Shown here piece after piece: positions 49,094 through 60,281 of a DNA stretch of 64,000 bases. The stretch lies in assembly GCF_019396355.1 (NCBI RefSeq), contig NZ_JAHKRK010000017.1:1-64000 (forward strand), written 5' to 3'. Every line of letters starts with the position of its first letter. The stretch's first letter is position 1. A program made the position numbers and the translations under genes. This stretch comes from Pseudonocardia nigra (GTDB lineage: Bacteria; Actinomycetota; Actinomycetes; Mycobacteriales; Pseudonocardiaceae). The notes under the pieces are model-generated. The model saw only the letters and a program-made list of their open reading frames with translations. It searched no databases and was not told the DNA's origin.

Positions 49094-50001
49094 GCGGCCG
49101 GACCATCGACGGCCGCGCCGCCGCCCGCCTGCTCACGGAGGGCCTGACCGCGGAGGTCACCCGGCTGCAGGAGGACGGGCTCGGCGTCGGGCTGGCCACC
49201 GTCCTCGTCGGGGACGGGTTCAGCTCGGCGGCCTACGAACGACGGCTGCGCCGGCTGGCCACCGAACTGGGCGTGCGGTACCTCCCCCGGACGCTGCCCG
49301 GCACCGCCACCGAGGCGGATCTGCTCGCCGTGATCGCCGAGCTGAACGCCGCACCCGAGGTATCGGGCATCCTCGTGCTGCGCCCCCTCCCCGCGCACAT
49401 CGACGAGGCCACGGTGTTCCGGGCCATAGACCCCGCCAAGGACATCGAGGCCGTCCACCCGGAGAACGCCGGGCTGCTCGCCCTCGGCGTCCCGCGCTTC
49501 GTCCCCTCCACCGCGGCGTCGGTGTTCCACCTGCTGGACACCTGGCTGGACCAGGCCGGGGAGGACCGCACCGACTTCTACCACCGCTCGCTGATCGTCG
49601 TCGTCGGTCGGTCGAACAACGTGGGCAAGCCGGCGATCTCGCTCGGCTACCACCGGGAGGCCACCGTCGAATCGGTGGACGAATGGGCCAGCCGCACCGG
49701 AAACCTGGGCAGGCACACCCGCCGCGCCGACGTCCTCATCGTCGCCGCCGGCCGGCCCGGGCTGATCAAGGCCGAACACGTCAAGCCCGGCGCCGTCGTC
49801 CTCGACGTCGGCATCAACCCCCGCACGGGCCCGGCCGGCCGCGTGCACATGGTCGGCGACGTCGACTTCGCCTCGGTCGCCCCGCGGGTGCGGGCGATCA
49901 CCCCCGTCCCCGGCGGCGTCGGCCCCGTCACCGACGTGTGGCTGCTGCGCAACACCGTGACGGCTGCCCGCCCGGCCCGAGCCCTCGTGGAGGCATCGTG
50001 A
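49090..50001 (+). CDS. folD: FolD-like methylene-THF dehydrogenase with altered active site
   Basis: A 303-residue FolD fold. The NAD(P) site is intact (VVVGRSNNVGKPAISL), as are VLDVGIN, GDVDF and ITPVPGGVGPVT. The catalytic region differs: Tyr49 is kept but the position of the essential Lys (YxxxK) is Leu53, and the Gln of VQLPLP is replaced (VLRPLP). These residues are needed for cyclohydrolase chemistry in known FolD, so this paralogue may only be a dehydrogenase or use neighbouring Arg residues. It should convert methylene-THF toward formyl-THF for PurU. ATG 49090 overlaps metF; GTGA overlap with purU. Confidence 0.85.
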   Translation: MSGRTIDGRAAARLLTEGLTAEVTRLQEDGLGVGLATVLVGDGFSSAAYERRLRRLATELGVRYLPRTLPGTATEADLLAVIAELNAAPEVSGILVLRPLPAHIDEATVFRAIDPAKDIEAVHPENAGLLALGVPRFVPSTAASVFHLLDTWLDQAGEDRTDFYHRSLIVVVGRSNNVGKPAISLGYHREATVESVDEWASRTGNLGRHTRRADVLIVAAGRPGLIKAEHVKPGAVVLDVGINPRTGPAGRVHMVGDVDFASVAPRVRAITPVPGGVGPVTDVWLLRNTVTAARPARALVEAS

Positions 50002-50870
50002 CCCCCGCCCCCATCGGTCGCAACTGCGTCCTCACGCTGTCCTGCCCCGACGCCCCCGGCATCGTGCACGCCGTCACCGGGTTCCTCGTCGATCAGCAGT
50101 GCACGATCGTGCAGAGCCAGCAGTTCACCGATCCCGGCAGCGGCACCTTCTTCATGCGCGTCCAGTTCGCCCGCGTCGACGGCGGCGCGCTCGCCGTCGC
50201 CGGCCTGCGCGGCGCCTTCACCGACACGTCCGCGCTGTTCGGGATGACCTGGCGGATGGTCGACGCCGCCGAACGACAGCGCGTGGTCATCATGGTGAGC
50301 AGGTTCGCGCACTGCCTCAACGACCTGCTCTTCCGCACCTCGGTCGGCGAGCTCAACCTCGACGTGGTCGCGGTCGTGTCCAACCACCCCGACCTCGGCC
50401 GCCTCGCCGACAGCTACGACGTCCCGTTCCGGCACATCCCGGTCACCCCGGACACCAAGCCGCAGGCCGAGGCCGCGCTGCTCGACATGGTCCGTGACGA
50501 GCAGGTCGACCTGGTGGTGCTCGCCCGCTACATGCAGATCCTCTCCGACGACCTGTGCAAGCAGCTGGAGGGGCGCGCCATCAACATCCACCACTCGATG
50601 CTGCCCAGCTTCAAGGGCGCGCGGCCCTACCACCAGGCGCACGCGCGCGGGGTCAAGCACATCGGCGCGACGGCGCACTACGTCACCGCCGACCTCGACG
50701 AGGGCCCGATCATCGAGCAGGAGCTCATGCGCGTGGACCACTCGATGACCGCCGAGGAGTTCGCCGCCCACGGCCGGGAGGTCGAGTGCCGGGCACTCGC
50801 CCGCGCGGTGCGCTGGCACACCGAGAACCGCGTGGCCCTGAACGGCACGAAGACCGTGGTGCTCCAGTAG
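49998..50870 (+). CDS. purU: Formyltetrahydrofolate deformylase
   Basis: A 290-residue enzyme hydrolysing 10-formyl-THF to formate and THF. An N-terminal ACT domain (LTLSCPDAPGIVHAVTGFLVDQ) precedes the formyltransferase fold with RFAHCLNDLLFR, the catalytic region INIHHSMLPSFKGARPYHQA and DLDEGPIIEQ. It recycles THF after O-demethylation. GTG 49998 overlaps folD. It is convergent with the ring-cleavage operon. Confidence 0.9.
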   Translation: MTPAPIGRNCVLTLSCPDAPGIVHAVTGFLVDQQCTIVQSQQFTDPGSGTFFMRVQFARVDGGALAVAGLRGAFTDTSALFGMTWRMVDAAERQRVVIMVSRFAHCLNDLLFRTSVGELNLDVVAVVSNHPDLGRLADSYDVPFRHIPVTPDTKPQAEAALLDMVRDEQVDLVVLARYMQILSDDLCKQLEGRAINIHHSMLPSFKGARPYHQAHARGVKHIGATAHYVTADLDEGPIIEQELMRVDHSMTAEEFAAHGREVECRALARAVRWHTENRVALNGTKTVVLQ

Positions 50871-50873
50871 CGG

Positions 50874-51572
50874 TCAGAGCTCGAGGAGCACCTCGGCCAG
50901 TGCCTTCGGCGCGGTCACCATCGCCTCGTGGCCGGTGTCGAGCTCGTGCACCGGCCAGCCGCGCTCCCGGGCCCGGTCGGCGTGCCGCTGGAACACCCGC
51001 ATCCACGAGACGCACTCGACGAACGCGGCCGGGACCCCGTCGACGGCGCCGGTCAGGCGCAGCGGGTTGGTGTAGGTCTTCCACGGGTGCGGGGTGAGCT
51101 TCGGGGTCAGCCAGTCCACGTCCGCCTGCTCGGTGACGCCCAGGACGGAGAGCTTGCGCACCGGCACGAGCCAGCCGAACCCGGCCTCCGCTGCCGACTC
51201 CGCCCAGTGGTGCTCCACCGTCTCGGGCAGCAGGTCGCGGGCGGCCTCGCCGTCGGAGCCGACGAACGCGTCCAGGTACACCCGGCGGGCGATCCGCTCC
51301 GGGCGCCGGTCGGCGACCGCGGTGACGATCTGCCCGGCGTAGCTGTGCCCGACGAGCACCACCTCGCGGAGGTCGAGCACGTCGAGCAGCCGGACGACGT
51401 CCTCGGCGTGGGTGTCCAGGCCGACCGTCGGCGACAGCAGGTGCGCCCGCTCCGACAGCCCGGTGAGGGTCGGGGTGTGGACCTCGTGGCCCGTTGCGCG
51501 CAGCAGCGGGGCCACGCGGTCCCAGCACCAGCCGCCGTGCCAGGCCCCGTGGACGAGGACGAACGTGCTCAT
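50874..51572 (-). CDS. Alpha/beta hydrolase (EstC/HNL-like esterase)
   Basis: A 232-residue small alpha/beta hydrolase: FVLVHGAWHGGWCWD, nucleophile Ser in GHSYAGQ, catalytic His in LDTGHEAM. This type includes salicylate-esterase-like and hydroxynitrile-lyase-like proteins. Its ATGA overlap with the aldolase ties it to the ring-cleavage operon, where it might release an aromatic acid from an ester. ATG 51572 chosen on this overlap. Confidence 0.8.
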   Translation of the reverse strand: MSTFVLVHGAWHGGWCWDRVAPLLRATGHEVHTPTLTGLSERAHLLSPTVGLDTHAEDVVRLLDVLDLREVVLVGHSYAGQIVTAVADRRPERIARRVYLDAFVGSDGEAARDLLPETVEHHWAESAAEAGFGWLVPVRKLSVLGVTEQADVDWLTPKLTPHPWKTYTNPLRLTGAVDGVPAAFVECVSWMRVFQRHADRARERGWPVHELDTGHEAMVTAPKALAEVLLEL

Positions 51573-52272
51573 GACTCCTTCACCCATTCCTCATGCGACA
51601 GATACTCGATGCCGAGGTCGGGCAGCCGGGAGCGCAGCCCGTACCGGTCGAGCCCGAGCTCGCCGTTCCGGAACGCCTCGCGCGACGCCGCCTCCTTGTC
51701 GATCCGGGCCTGGGCGGCGGTCAGGGCACGGGGCACGTCGGCCCGCGGGACGACCATGACGCCGTCGTCGTCACCCAGTACGACGTCGCCGGGCTGCACC
51801 ACCTGGCCGCCGAGGACGACGGGAACGTTGACCGCGCCCGGCGTGGCCTTCACCGAGCCCTGCGCGCTCACCGCGGTCGACCACGCCGGGAACCGCATCT
51901 CCCGGAGGTCGGCGACGTCGCGGACACCGCTCGCGAGGACCACGCCGCGCACGCCGCGCTGGGCCAGCGCGGTGGCGAACAGCTCGCCGAACAGGCCGTC
52001 GGTCGACGGGGAGTTCGTGGCCACCACGAGGAGGTCGCCGGGCAGGCACTGCTCCACGGCCACGTGGATCATCAGGTTGTCCCCCGGCCAGCACAGCACG
52101 GTGACCCCGTGCCGCCCGCCCGGGCGCCCGCCCAGGCCGGCCGGAACGCCGGGCCGAGGTAGCCGACGCGCCCGAGCGCCTCGTGCACCGTGGCCACCCC
52201 GTACTCGCCGAGGCGTTCCGCGTCGCCGGTGTCGGCGCGCGGCGGGTCGGTGACGACGACGGTCCTCCTCAT
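51569..52272 (-). CDS. galC: 4-carboxy-4-hydroxy-2-oxoadipate aldolase (GalC/LigK, RraA-like), frameshifted
   Basis: Splits 4-carboxy-4-hydroxy-2-oxoadipate into pyruvate and oxaloacetate. The N-terminus RRTVVVTDPPRADTGDAERL and GVATVHEALGRVGYLGPAFRP reads from ATG 52272; after a missing base in the G-run at 52105-52108 the rest reads LCWPGDNLMIHVAVEQC, GDLLVVAT, GLFGELFATALAQRGVRGVVLASGVRDV (the substrate/metal Arg-Asp site) and VVLGDDDGVMVVP. Corrected length is about 234 residues, right for the family. Coupled to galB by ATGA. Confidence 0.85.
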
Positions 52273-53009
52273 GCGAGCCGGTCCGTGACCTGCGGGTAGA
52301 GGCGCATGTACGCCTCGCCCATCGCGTTCGCCGGCAGCCCGAGGTTGGGGCCGCCGTTGCGCTTGAGCTGCACGCCGCGGCGCGTGGCGAGGTCGGTGTA
52401 GTAGTCCCACATATGCTGCTGCGCCGGCAGGCTCTCCATCCCCTTGCGCTTGGTGTCGAACACCTCGGTGATGTCGAGCAGCACGTCGGGGGTGAACCCG
52501 CTCATCTCCGACTGGTGCGGCTCGAAGTGGAACAGCGGCGGGGCGCCGAGCGGCTCGCCGGGGGCGTCGTAGCCGATGGCCTGCGCGAGGATGCGCGCCT
52601 GCACGGCCATCCGGGCCGCGGCAGGGTGGTCGCCGTTGTAGGGATCGGTCAGCGTGTGGGTGAGCACGACGGTCGGCACCGTCTCGCGGAAGACCCGCAC
52701 CAGCCGGTCGGTCAGCTCGGGCGTCTCCACCAGCGGGTAGTCCCCCGCGTCGAGGAACCGGATGTCGGCGCCCAGGATCGCGGCGGCCTGCTCGGCCTCC
52801 GCCCGCCGGATCGCCTTGATCTCCTCGAGCGACTTCCCCTCCCGCCACGCGCGCGCCGACTCGCCGCGCTCGCCGTAGCTGAGGCAGACGACGGTGGCCC
52901 GGCCGCCGCGCGAGGTGGTCAGGGCGATCGCCCCGCCCGCACGCCAGACGAAGTCGCCGGCGTGGGCGCTCACCACCAGCAGGGATTCAGCTGTTCTCGA
53001 CGGGGGCAT
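52269..53009 (-). CDS. galB: 4-oxalomesaconate hydratase, PIG-L/LmbE-type (GalB)
   Basis: A 246-residue zinc-dependent PIG-L-fold enzyme. The metal region is VVSAHAGDFVWRAGGAIAL, then VVCLSYGERGESARAW, a signature of the GalB branch rather than deacetylases, and PYNGDHPAAARMA with the distal His. It hydrates 4-oxalomesaconate to 4-carboxy-4-hydroxy-2-oxoadipate. It lies between the dioxygenase and the aldolase, the exact pathway order. Confidence 0.85.
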   Translation of the reverse strand: MPPSRTAESLLVVSAHAGDFVWRAGGAIALTTSRGGRATVVCLSYGERGESARAWREGKSLEEIKAIRRAEAEQAAAILGADIRFLDAGDYPLVETPELTDRLVRVFRETVPTVVLTHTLTDPYNGDHPAAARMAVQARILAQAIGYDAPGEPLGAPPLFHFEPHQSEMSGFTPDVLLDITEVFDTKRKGMESLPAQQHMWDYYTDLATRRGVQLKRNGGPNLGLPANAMGEAYMRLYPQVTDRLA

Positions 53010-53034
53010 CCAGGTCCTCTCCTCGGGGCGGTGG

Positions 53035-53884
53035 TCAGGCCGGCTGCGCGGTGCGGTTGTCGAAGAGGGCCAGTCCGGCGGCGGTGTTCGACGCGGGCAC
53101 GTGGTAGGTGGAGTGCACCTTGCGGCTCCGGTCGTTCATGGCCCCGCGCATGACCAGCCACATGATCATCTCGATCCCCTCGGAGCCGGCCTTGCGGATG
53201 TAGTCCTCGCGGGTCAGGGCGGCGAGCTTCGCAGGGTCGTGCTCGATCGCGTCGAGGAACATGTGGTCGAACGTGGGGTTGACGAACCCGGCGCGGGCCC
53301 CGGCCAGCTGGTGTGACATGCCACCGGTGCCGAGGATCCCGACCGTGCCGGCGCCGTCGAAGCTCGCGGTCGCGCGGCCGAGCGCCTGCCCGAGCGCGTA
53401 GCACCTGGCCGCGGTCGGCTGCGGGTACTGGATGACGTTGACCAGGATCGGGACGACGGGGCACGGCCAGGCGTCGCCCGGGTCCGGGGTCCAGATCGAC
53501 AGCGGCACGGTGAACCCGTGGTCGACGTCGAGCTCCTGGAAGACGGTGAGGTCGAAGCCGTCGTCCATCAGGTTCTGCAGCAGGTGCTGGGACAGCTCGG
53601 GCGCGCCGACCACGTCCGGCACCGGGCGCCGCCCGAATCCCTCGTCGGCCACCCGGTACCGCTCGGCGGTGCCGATCCCGAACGTCGGGACGATGTCCAG
53701 GTCGATGCCGTTGGCGTGGTCGTTGTAGATCAGGATCGCGACGTCCGGCGCGTTCCCGGCGAGCCACTCGCGCGCGGGCGCGTACCCGTCGAACAGCGGC
53801 TTCCAGTAGTCGTCCTGCGTCTTGCCGCGGTCCATCGCCGCCCCGATCGACGGGACGTGCGAGGTCGCCAGGCCCCAGATCACC

Positions 53885-53892
<8 letters not shown>
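53035..53892 (-). CDS. ligB: Extradiol ring-cleavage dioxygenase, LigB-type catalytic subunit
   Basis: A 285-residue class III extradiol dioxygenase. Iron ligands and catalytic residues fall at the LigB positions: His12 (LATSHVPSI), His59 (YNDHANGID), Glu241 (GIEMIMW) and catalytic His194 (GTGGMSHQ). It cleaves protocatechuate or gallate at 4,5. The lack of ligC and ligI nearby points to gallate, which yields 4-oxalomesaconate directly for GalB; this is inference. It overlaps the alpha-subunit gene by 8 bp. Confidence 0.9.
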
Positions 53893-55862
<1,970 letters not shown>

Positions 55863-55897
55863 CCCCGCCGCTCTGCGCGCGAAACGACAGGAGAGAG

Positions 55898-56173
55898 ATG
55901 GAGTTCCTGGTCCGCACCGAGAACCTGCTGCCCGCCGACACGCCCGACGACGTCCGCGAGCAGCTGCGCACGGGTGAGCGCGAGCGCGCCCAGGAACTGC
56001 GCGACGCCGGGATCCTCAAGCGGCTCTGGCGGGTGCCGGGGCGCAACGCGACCGTCGGGCTCTACGAGGCCGACGACCCGGCCGCCCTGCACGACGCCCT
56101 GACGTCGCTGCCGATGTGGAAGTGGATGGACGTCACGGTCGAGGCGCTCGCCACCCACCCGCAGGAGAAGTAG
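55898..56173 (+). CDS. Muconolactone delta-isomerase-like protein
   Basis: A 91-residue ferredoxin-like fold of the muconolactone-isomerase family: MEFLVRTENLLP, ERERAQELRDAGILKRLWRVPGRNATVGLYEADDPAALHDAL, LPMWKWMDVTVEALATHP. In catechol pathways it isomerises muconolactone. None of the other catechol genes are here; beside LigM and GalB it might instead tautomerise 4-oxalomesaconate, a role filled by GalD/LigU elsewhere (inference). GGAG precedes the ATG by 5 nt. It follows ligM by 35 nt. Confidence 0.8.
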   Translation: MEFLVRTENLLPADTPDDVREQLRTGERERAQELRDAGILKRLWRVPGRNATVGLYEADDPAALHDALTSLPMWKWMDVTVEALATHPQEK

Positions 56174-56192
56174 CGGCCTCCCGCTCACCGCC

Positions 56193-56213
56193 GGCGGCGT
56201 CGCTCACGCCGCC
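56193..56213. terminator. Bidirectional terminator hairpin
   Basis: A perfect 8-bp stem (GGCGGCGT/ACGCCGCC) with a 5-nt loop lies between the convergent isomerase and thiolase genes, covering the thiolase stop. Confidence 0.5.
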
Positions 56214-57403
56214 AGCAGCTCGACGATCGTCGCGTTCGCGGTGCCGCCGCCCTCGCACATCGTCTGCAGCCCGAAGCGGTGATTCTCCCGGCGCATCCGG
56301 GCCAGCAGGCGGGTCATGAGAATCGCCCCGGACGCCCCGAGCGGGTGCCCGACGGCGATCGCGCCGCCCAGCGGGTTCACGCGTGCCGGGTCGGCGCCGG
56401 TCTCGGCCAGCCACGCCAGCGGCACCGGCGCGAACGCCTCGTTGACCTCGAACGCCCCGATCTCCTCGATCGCGAGCCCGGACCGGCGCAGCACCTTCTC
56501 CGTGGCCGGGATCGGGCCGGTCAGCATGAGGATCGGGTCGGCCCCGGACACCGCGCCGCTGTGGTAGCGCGCGATCGGGGTCAGGCCCAGCTCCCGGGCC
56601 CGTTCGGACGTCGTGATCAGCAGGGCCGCCGCGCCGTCGGAGATCTGCGACGCGTTGCCCGCGTGGATCACCCCGTCCTGGCGGAACGAGGGCTTCAGCT
56701 TCGCGAGCGACTCCACGGACGTGCCCCGCCGCAGCCCCTCGTCCACCCCGAACTGTGTTGACCCACCCCGCCGGCTCCGCAGGCTCCGCCGGCTTGCCAT
56801 CCCCCGTGTGCCCTCGACGTCCACCGGCACCAGGTGGTCGTCGAACACCCCCTCGTCGATCGCCGCGGCCGCCCGCGCGTGCGACGCCGCCGCGTACTCG
56901 TCCAGCTGCGCCCGGGAGAACCCCCAGCGCTGCGCGATCAGCTCCGCACCCACACCCTGGTTGAACTCGAACTGGTCGTAGCGCTCCAGCACCTTCGGCC
57001 CGTAGGGCTGCCCGGTCTCGCGCGCCGCCCCCAGCGGGACGCGGCTCATCGTCTCCACCCCGCCGGCGACCACCAGGTCGTACTGTCCGGACATCACCGC
57101 CTGCGCCGCGAAGTCGACCGCCTGCTGGCTCGACCCGCACGCCCGGTTGATCGTCACCCCCGGCACGTGCTCCGGCCAGCCCGCCGCCAGCACCGCGAAC
57201 CGGCCGATGTTGCTCGACTGGTCCCCGATCTGGCTCACACAGCCCCAGACCACGTCGTCGACCGCGCCCGGGTCGACGCCGGTCCGATCGACCAGCGCCG
57301 TCAGCACCTCCGCCGAGAGATCCGCGGCGTGCACACCCGACAGCGCCCCGTTCCGCCTGCCGATCGGTGTCCGGACCGCATCGACGATGACCGCGTCCCG
57401 CAT
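56204..57403 (-). CDS. Thiolase (acetyl-CoA acyltransferase) with in-frame insertion
   Basis: A 399-residue thiolase catalysing the last step of beta-oxidation. Nucleophile Cys is in INRACGSSQQA, the His in VNEAFAPVPL and GHPLGASGA, and the second Cys in MCEGGGTAN. Between residues ~200 and 225, VDVEGTRG is followed by about 18 extra Arg/Ser-rich residues before the conserved DEGLRRGTSVESLAKLKP. They are encoded by a GC-rich segment (about 56757-56812) containing a direct repeat. ATG 57403 is in line with the family. Confidence 0.85.
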   Translation of the reverse strand: MRDAVIVDAVRTPIGRRNGALSGVHAADLSAEVLTALVDRTGVDPGAVDDVVWGCVSQIGDQSSNIGRFAVLAAGWPEHVPGVTINRACGSSQQAVDFAAQAVMSGQYDLVVAGGVETMSRVPLGAARETGQPYGPKVLERYDQFEFNQGVGAELIAQRWGFSRAQLDEYAAASHARAAAAIDEGVFDDHLVPVDVEGTRGMASRRSLRSRRGGSTQFGVDEGLRRGTSVESLAKLKPSFRQDGVIHAGNASQISDGAAALLITTSERARELGLTPIARYHSGAVSGADPILMLTGPIPATEKVLRRSGLAIEEIGAFEVNEAFAPVPLAWLAETGADPARVNPLGGAIAVGHPLGASGAILMTRLLARMRRENHRFGLQTMCEGGGTANATIVELLAA

Positions 57404-57431
57404 TCCCGTCCTCCTCGTCCTCTGCCGTCCG

Positions 57432-58193
57432 TTACCGCGGGGCCATGCGAATGGCGCCGTCGAGCCGGATGACCTCACCGTTGAGCATCGGGTTGGCCAC
57501 GATGTGCGCGGCGAGCGCCCCGAACTCCGTCGGGTCGCCGAGCCGGGCCGGGTGCGGCACCTGCGCCCCCAGCGACGCCTTCGCGTCCTCCGGCAGGCCC
57601 GCGAGCAGCGGCGTGTCGAACAGCCCCGGCGCGATCGTCACCACCCGGATCTTGAGCTGCGCCAGGTCGCGGGCGATCGGCAGCGTCATCCCCACCACGC
57701 CGCCCTTCGACGCCGAGTAGGCCGCCTGCCCGATCTGCCCGTCGAACGCCGCCACCGACGCGGTGTTGACGATGACCCCGCGCTCCTCCCCCAGCGGCTC
57801 GGCGGCGGCGATCCGCTCCGCGGCCAGCCGGATCACGTTGAACGTCCCGACGAGGTTGATGTTGATGATCTTCGTGAAGTCGGCCAGCGGGAACGGCCCG
57901 TGCTTGCCCACCGTCTTGATCGCGTTGCCGGTGCCGGCGCAGTTCACCGCCACCCGCAACGTGCCCAGCTCCGCCGCCACGTCCAGCGCACCGGCCACGC
58001 TCGCCTCGTCGGTGACGTCGCCCGCGGCGAACCGCACCCGCTCGCCCAGCTTCTCCGCGACCGCCCCGCCCACCGAACCCGGCAGGTCCAGGATCACCAC
58101 GCTCGCCCCGGCGTCGAGCAGCTTCTCCGTGGTCGCGAGCCCCAGCCCGGACGCCCCGCCGGTGACCAGCGCGACCGATCCGTTGATGTCCAC
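57432..58193 (-). CDS. SDR, 3-hydroxyacyl-CoA dehydrogenase type II-like
   Basis: A 253-residue [30 protein letters not shown], catalytic Ser in [17 protein letters not shown]. The long [20 protein letters not shown] segment and [12 protein letters not shown] are typical of HSD17B10-like 3-hydroxyacyl-CoA dehydrogenases, so it probably oxidises a 3-hydroxyacyl-CoA before the thiolase. GTG 58193 has AGAGGAAAG upstream. Confidence 0.85.
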   Translation of the reverse strand: MDINGSVALVTGGASGLGLATTEKLLDAGASVVILDLPGSVGGAVAEKLGERVRFAAGDVTDEASVAGALDVAAELGTLRVAVNCAGTGNAIKTVGKHGPFPLADFTKIININLVGTFNVIRLAAERIAAAEPLGEERGVIVNTASVAAFDGQIGQAAYSASKGGVVGMTLPIARDLAQLKIRVVTIAPGLFDTPLLAGLPEDAKASLGAQVPHPARLGDPTEFGALAAHIVANPMLNGEVIRLDGAIRMAPR

Positions 58194-58206
58194 TCGTGCT
58201 TTCCTC

Positions 58207-59472
58207 TCACCTCGAGCCCCGCGCCGGTCGGCGCGGACCACATGTCTTCTCCCAGTCGGAGGCCACCTCGTCCCGCAGCGCGGGTGCGACGACCCCCAGC
58301 AGCGCCTCGGCGCGCTCGCGGACCGAGCGGCCGGTGAGCACGGCCGTCCCGTGCTCGGTGACGACGACGTCGACAGCGTGCCGCGGGAGGGTCACCGGCG
58401 TGCCTGGATCGAGGCGGGCCACGATCCGGCTGCGATTCTTCGCGGTCGTCGCCGGCAGCGCGACGACCCGCAGCCCTCCGGTGGAGAAGTGTGCGCCGTC
58501 GAAGAAATCGGCGCTGCCGCCGATCCCGGCCACCGGCGCGCCGCCCACCGACTCCGAGGCCACCTGCCCGGTCAGGTCCACCTGCAGCGCCGAGCACACC
58601 GACACCAGCCGCGGCAGGTCGGCGAGCCACCGCGGGTCGTGCACCCGCGCCGAGGACGCCATCCGCACCCTCGGGTTGCCCGCGCAGGCCGCGAACAGCT
58701 TCGGGCCGCCCATCAGCTCCACCGTGGTGACCGACGCCCCGCGCGGGCCGGTGACCATCTCGATCATCGCGTCGCAGGCCAGTCCCACGAACCGCTGCCG
58801 CACCGCCCCGGCGTCGGCGAGCGCGTCGGCGACCGCCTCGGGGACCGCGCCGATCCCCAACTGGAGCGTGGCGTCCTCGGGCAGCAGGCCGAGGACGAGG
58901 TCGGCGATCCGGGCCGACTCGCGCGTGACCGGGGCGCGCCGGTACACCGGGGTGGGGCTGTCGGTCTCGACGAGGTGGTCGACCTCGTAGACGTGCACGG
59001 CGACGTCCTCGCCGCAGGTGCGCGGCAGCCCCTCGTCGACCTCGGCGACCACCACCTGCGCGGTGTCGACGAGGGCACGCCCGTAGCTCGCCGACGGGCC
59101 GAGGCTGCAGAACCCGCGGGCGTCGGGCGGCGAGACCCGCAGCAGCGCCACGTCCACCCCCTGGCGGGCCAGCAGCGCCGGCAGGTCGCCCGCCCGGCAC
59201 GGGACGTACTCGGCCAGGCCGTCCGCCATCAGCTTCCGACCCGCGCCGGCGACGTGCCAGTTGCGCAGCGCGAGCCGGCCCGCCCGCACGGCGTCCGCGT
59301 ACGGGTGCCCGCCGAGCAGCATCCCGGCGCCCAGCGTCACGCCGGGGACCTCGCGCGTCCGCTCGGCCAGTGCGCGCAGCAGGGTGTCCGGGGTGGCGCA
59401 GTACGAGGTGGCGACGACCCGCGCCCCCGCCCGGACCGACCGCAGTGCCGCCGCCGCGGACACCCGCGGCAC
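58207..59472 (-). CDS. Acetyl-CoA hydrolase/CoA-transferase family protein
   Basis: A 421-residue family I CoA-transferase like 4-hydroxybutyrate CoA-transferase. N-terminal: [20 protein letters not shown]; middle: [11 protein letters not shown] and [12 protein letters not shown] strand; catalytic Glu probably in [10 protein letters not shown] followed by [12 protein letters not shown]; end: [18 protein letters not shown]. It moves CoA between acids, or hydrolyses acyl-CoA. GTG 59472 has GGGAGAG upstream. Substrate not assignable. Confidence 0.8.
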   Translation of the reverse strand: MPRVSAAAALRSVRAGARVVATSYCATPDTLLRALAERTREVPGVTLGAGMLLGGHPYADAVRAGRLALRNWHVAGAGRKLMADGLAEYVPCRAGDLPALLARQGVDVALLRVSPPDARGFCSLGPSASYGRALVDTAQVVVAEVDEGLPRTCGEDVAVHVYEVDHLVETDSPTPVYRRAPVTRESARIADLVLGLLPEDATLQLGIGAVPEAVADALADAGAVRQRFVGLACDAMIEMVTGPRGASVTTVELMGGPKLFAACAGNPRVRMASSARVHDPRWLADLPRLVSVCSALQVDLTGQVASESVGGAPVAGIGGSADFFDGAHFSTGGLRVVALPATTAKNRSRIVARLDPGTPVTLPRHAVDVVVTEHGTAVLTGRSVRERAEALLGVVAPALRDEVASDWEKTCGPRRPARGSR

Positions 59473-59519
59473 GCTCAGCTCTCCCTCACCCCGCCGACGG
59501 TACCCACCGGGACGGCCGC

Positions 59520-60281
59520 TCAAAAGATCGAGTAGGCGCCGTCCACCACGATCTCGTCGCCGGTGTGGAACCCGCCGATCCCCCCGGCCAGGTACACCGC
59601 GAGCCGCGCGAAGTCGCCCGGCTCGCCCCAGCGCCGCTGCGGCATCCGCTTCATGACGAGGCGCTCGAACGTCTCGTCGTGCAGCTTCGGCGACGCGAGC
59701 GGCGTCTCCGTCCAGCCCGCGATGATCGAGTGCGCGTTGATCCCATACCGCGCCAGCTCCACCGCACAGCCCTTGATCATCGCGGTGAGCCCGGCCTTGC
59801 TCGCCGCGTACGCCTGGCCGCGGGGCGCCCCGTGCACCGTCGACACGCTGGACGTGCCCACCAGCACGCCCCCGCCGCCGCGCTCCACCATGTGCGCCGC
59901 CGCCGCGCGCAGCGTGAGGAAGGCCCCCTCGAGGTTCACCCGGGTGACGGCCCGGAAGTCCGGGAGGCTCGTCTCGACGAACCGCCTGCCGGAGCCGCCC
60001 ACGCCCGCGTTCGCGAAGCACGAGTCCACCCTCCCGAAGTGCTCCAGAGTCGCCGCGAAGCTCGCGGTCACGGCGTCCTCGTCGCCCACGTCGCACCGGA
60101 TCGCCCGCACGCCGGTGCCGTGCTTGGCGAGCTCGTGGGCCGCCGACTCGTTGCGCTCGGCGTTGGTGCCCCAGACGTCGGCGCCGCACTGCGCGAGCCC
60201 GTGGGCCATGCCGAGGCCGATCCCGGAGTTGCCGCCGGTGACGAGCGCGACGTGCCCGGTGAGGTCGAACAGGTTGGTCAC
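59520..60281 (-). CDS. SDR-family oxidoreductase
   Basis: A 253-residue classical SDR: TGGNSGIGLGMA, DSCFANAGVGG, Ser in GTSSVSTVHG, YAASK, and C-terminal GDEIVVDGAYSIF. FANAG instead of VNNAG is the common variant. It is coupled to the enoyl-CoA hydratase by GTGA, so it probably oxidises the 3-hydroxyacyl intermediate or reduces a keto group in the same pathway. Confidence 0.85.
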   Translation of the reverse strand: MTNLFDLTGHVALVTGGNSGIGLGMAHGLAQCGADVWGTNAERNESAAHELAKHGTGVRAIRCDVGDEDAVTASFAATLEHFGRVDSCFANAGVGGSGRRFVETSLPDFRAVTRVNLEGAFLTLRAAAAHMVERGGGGVLVGTSSVSTVHGAPRGQAYAASKAGLTAMIKGCAVELARYGINAHSIIAGWTETPLASPKLHDETFERLVMKRMPQRRWGEPGDFARLAVYLAGGIGGFHTGDEIVVDGAYSIF

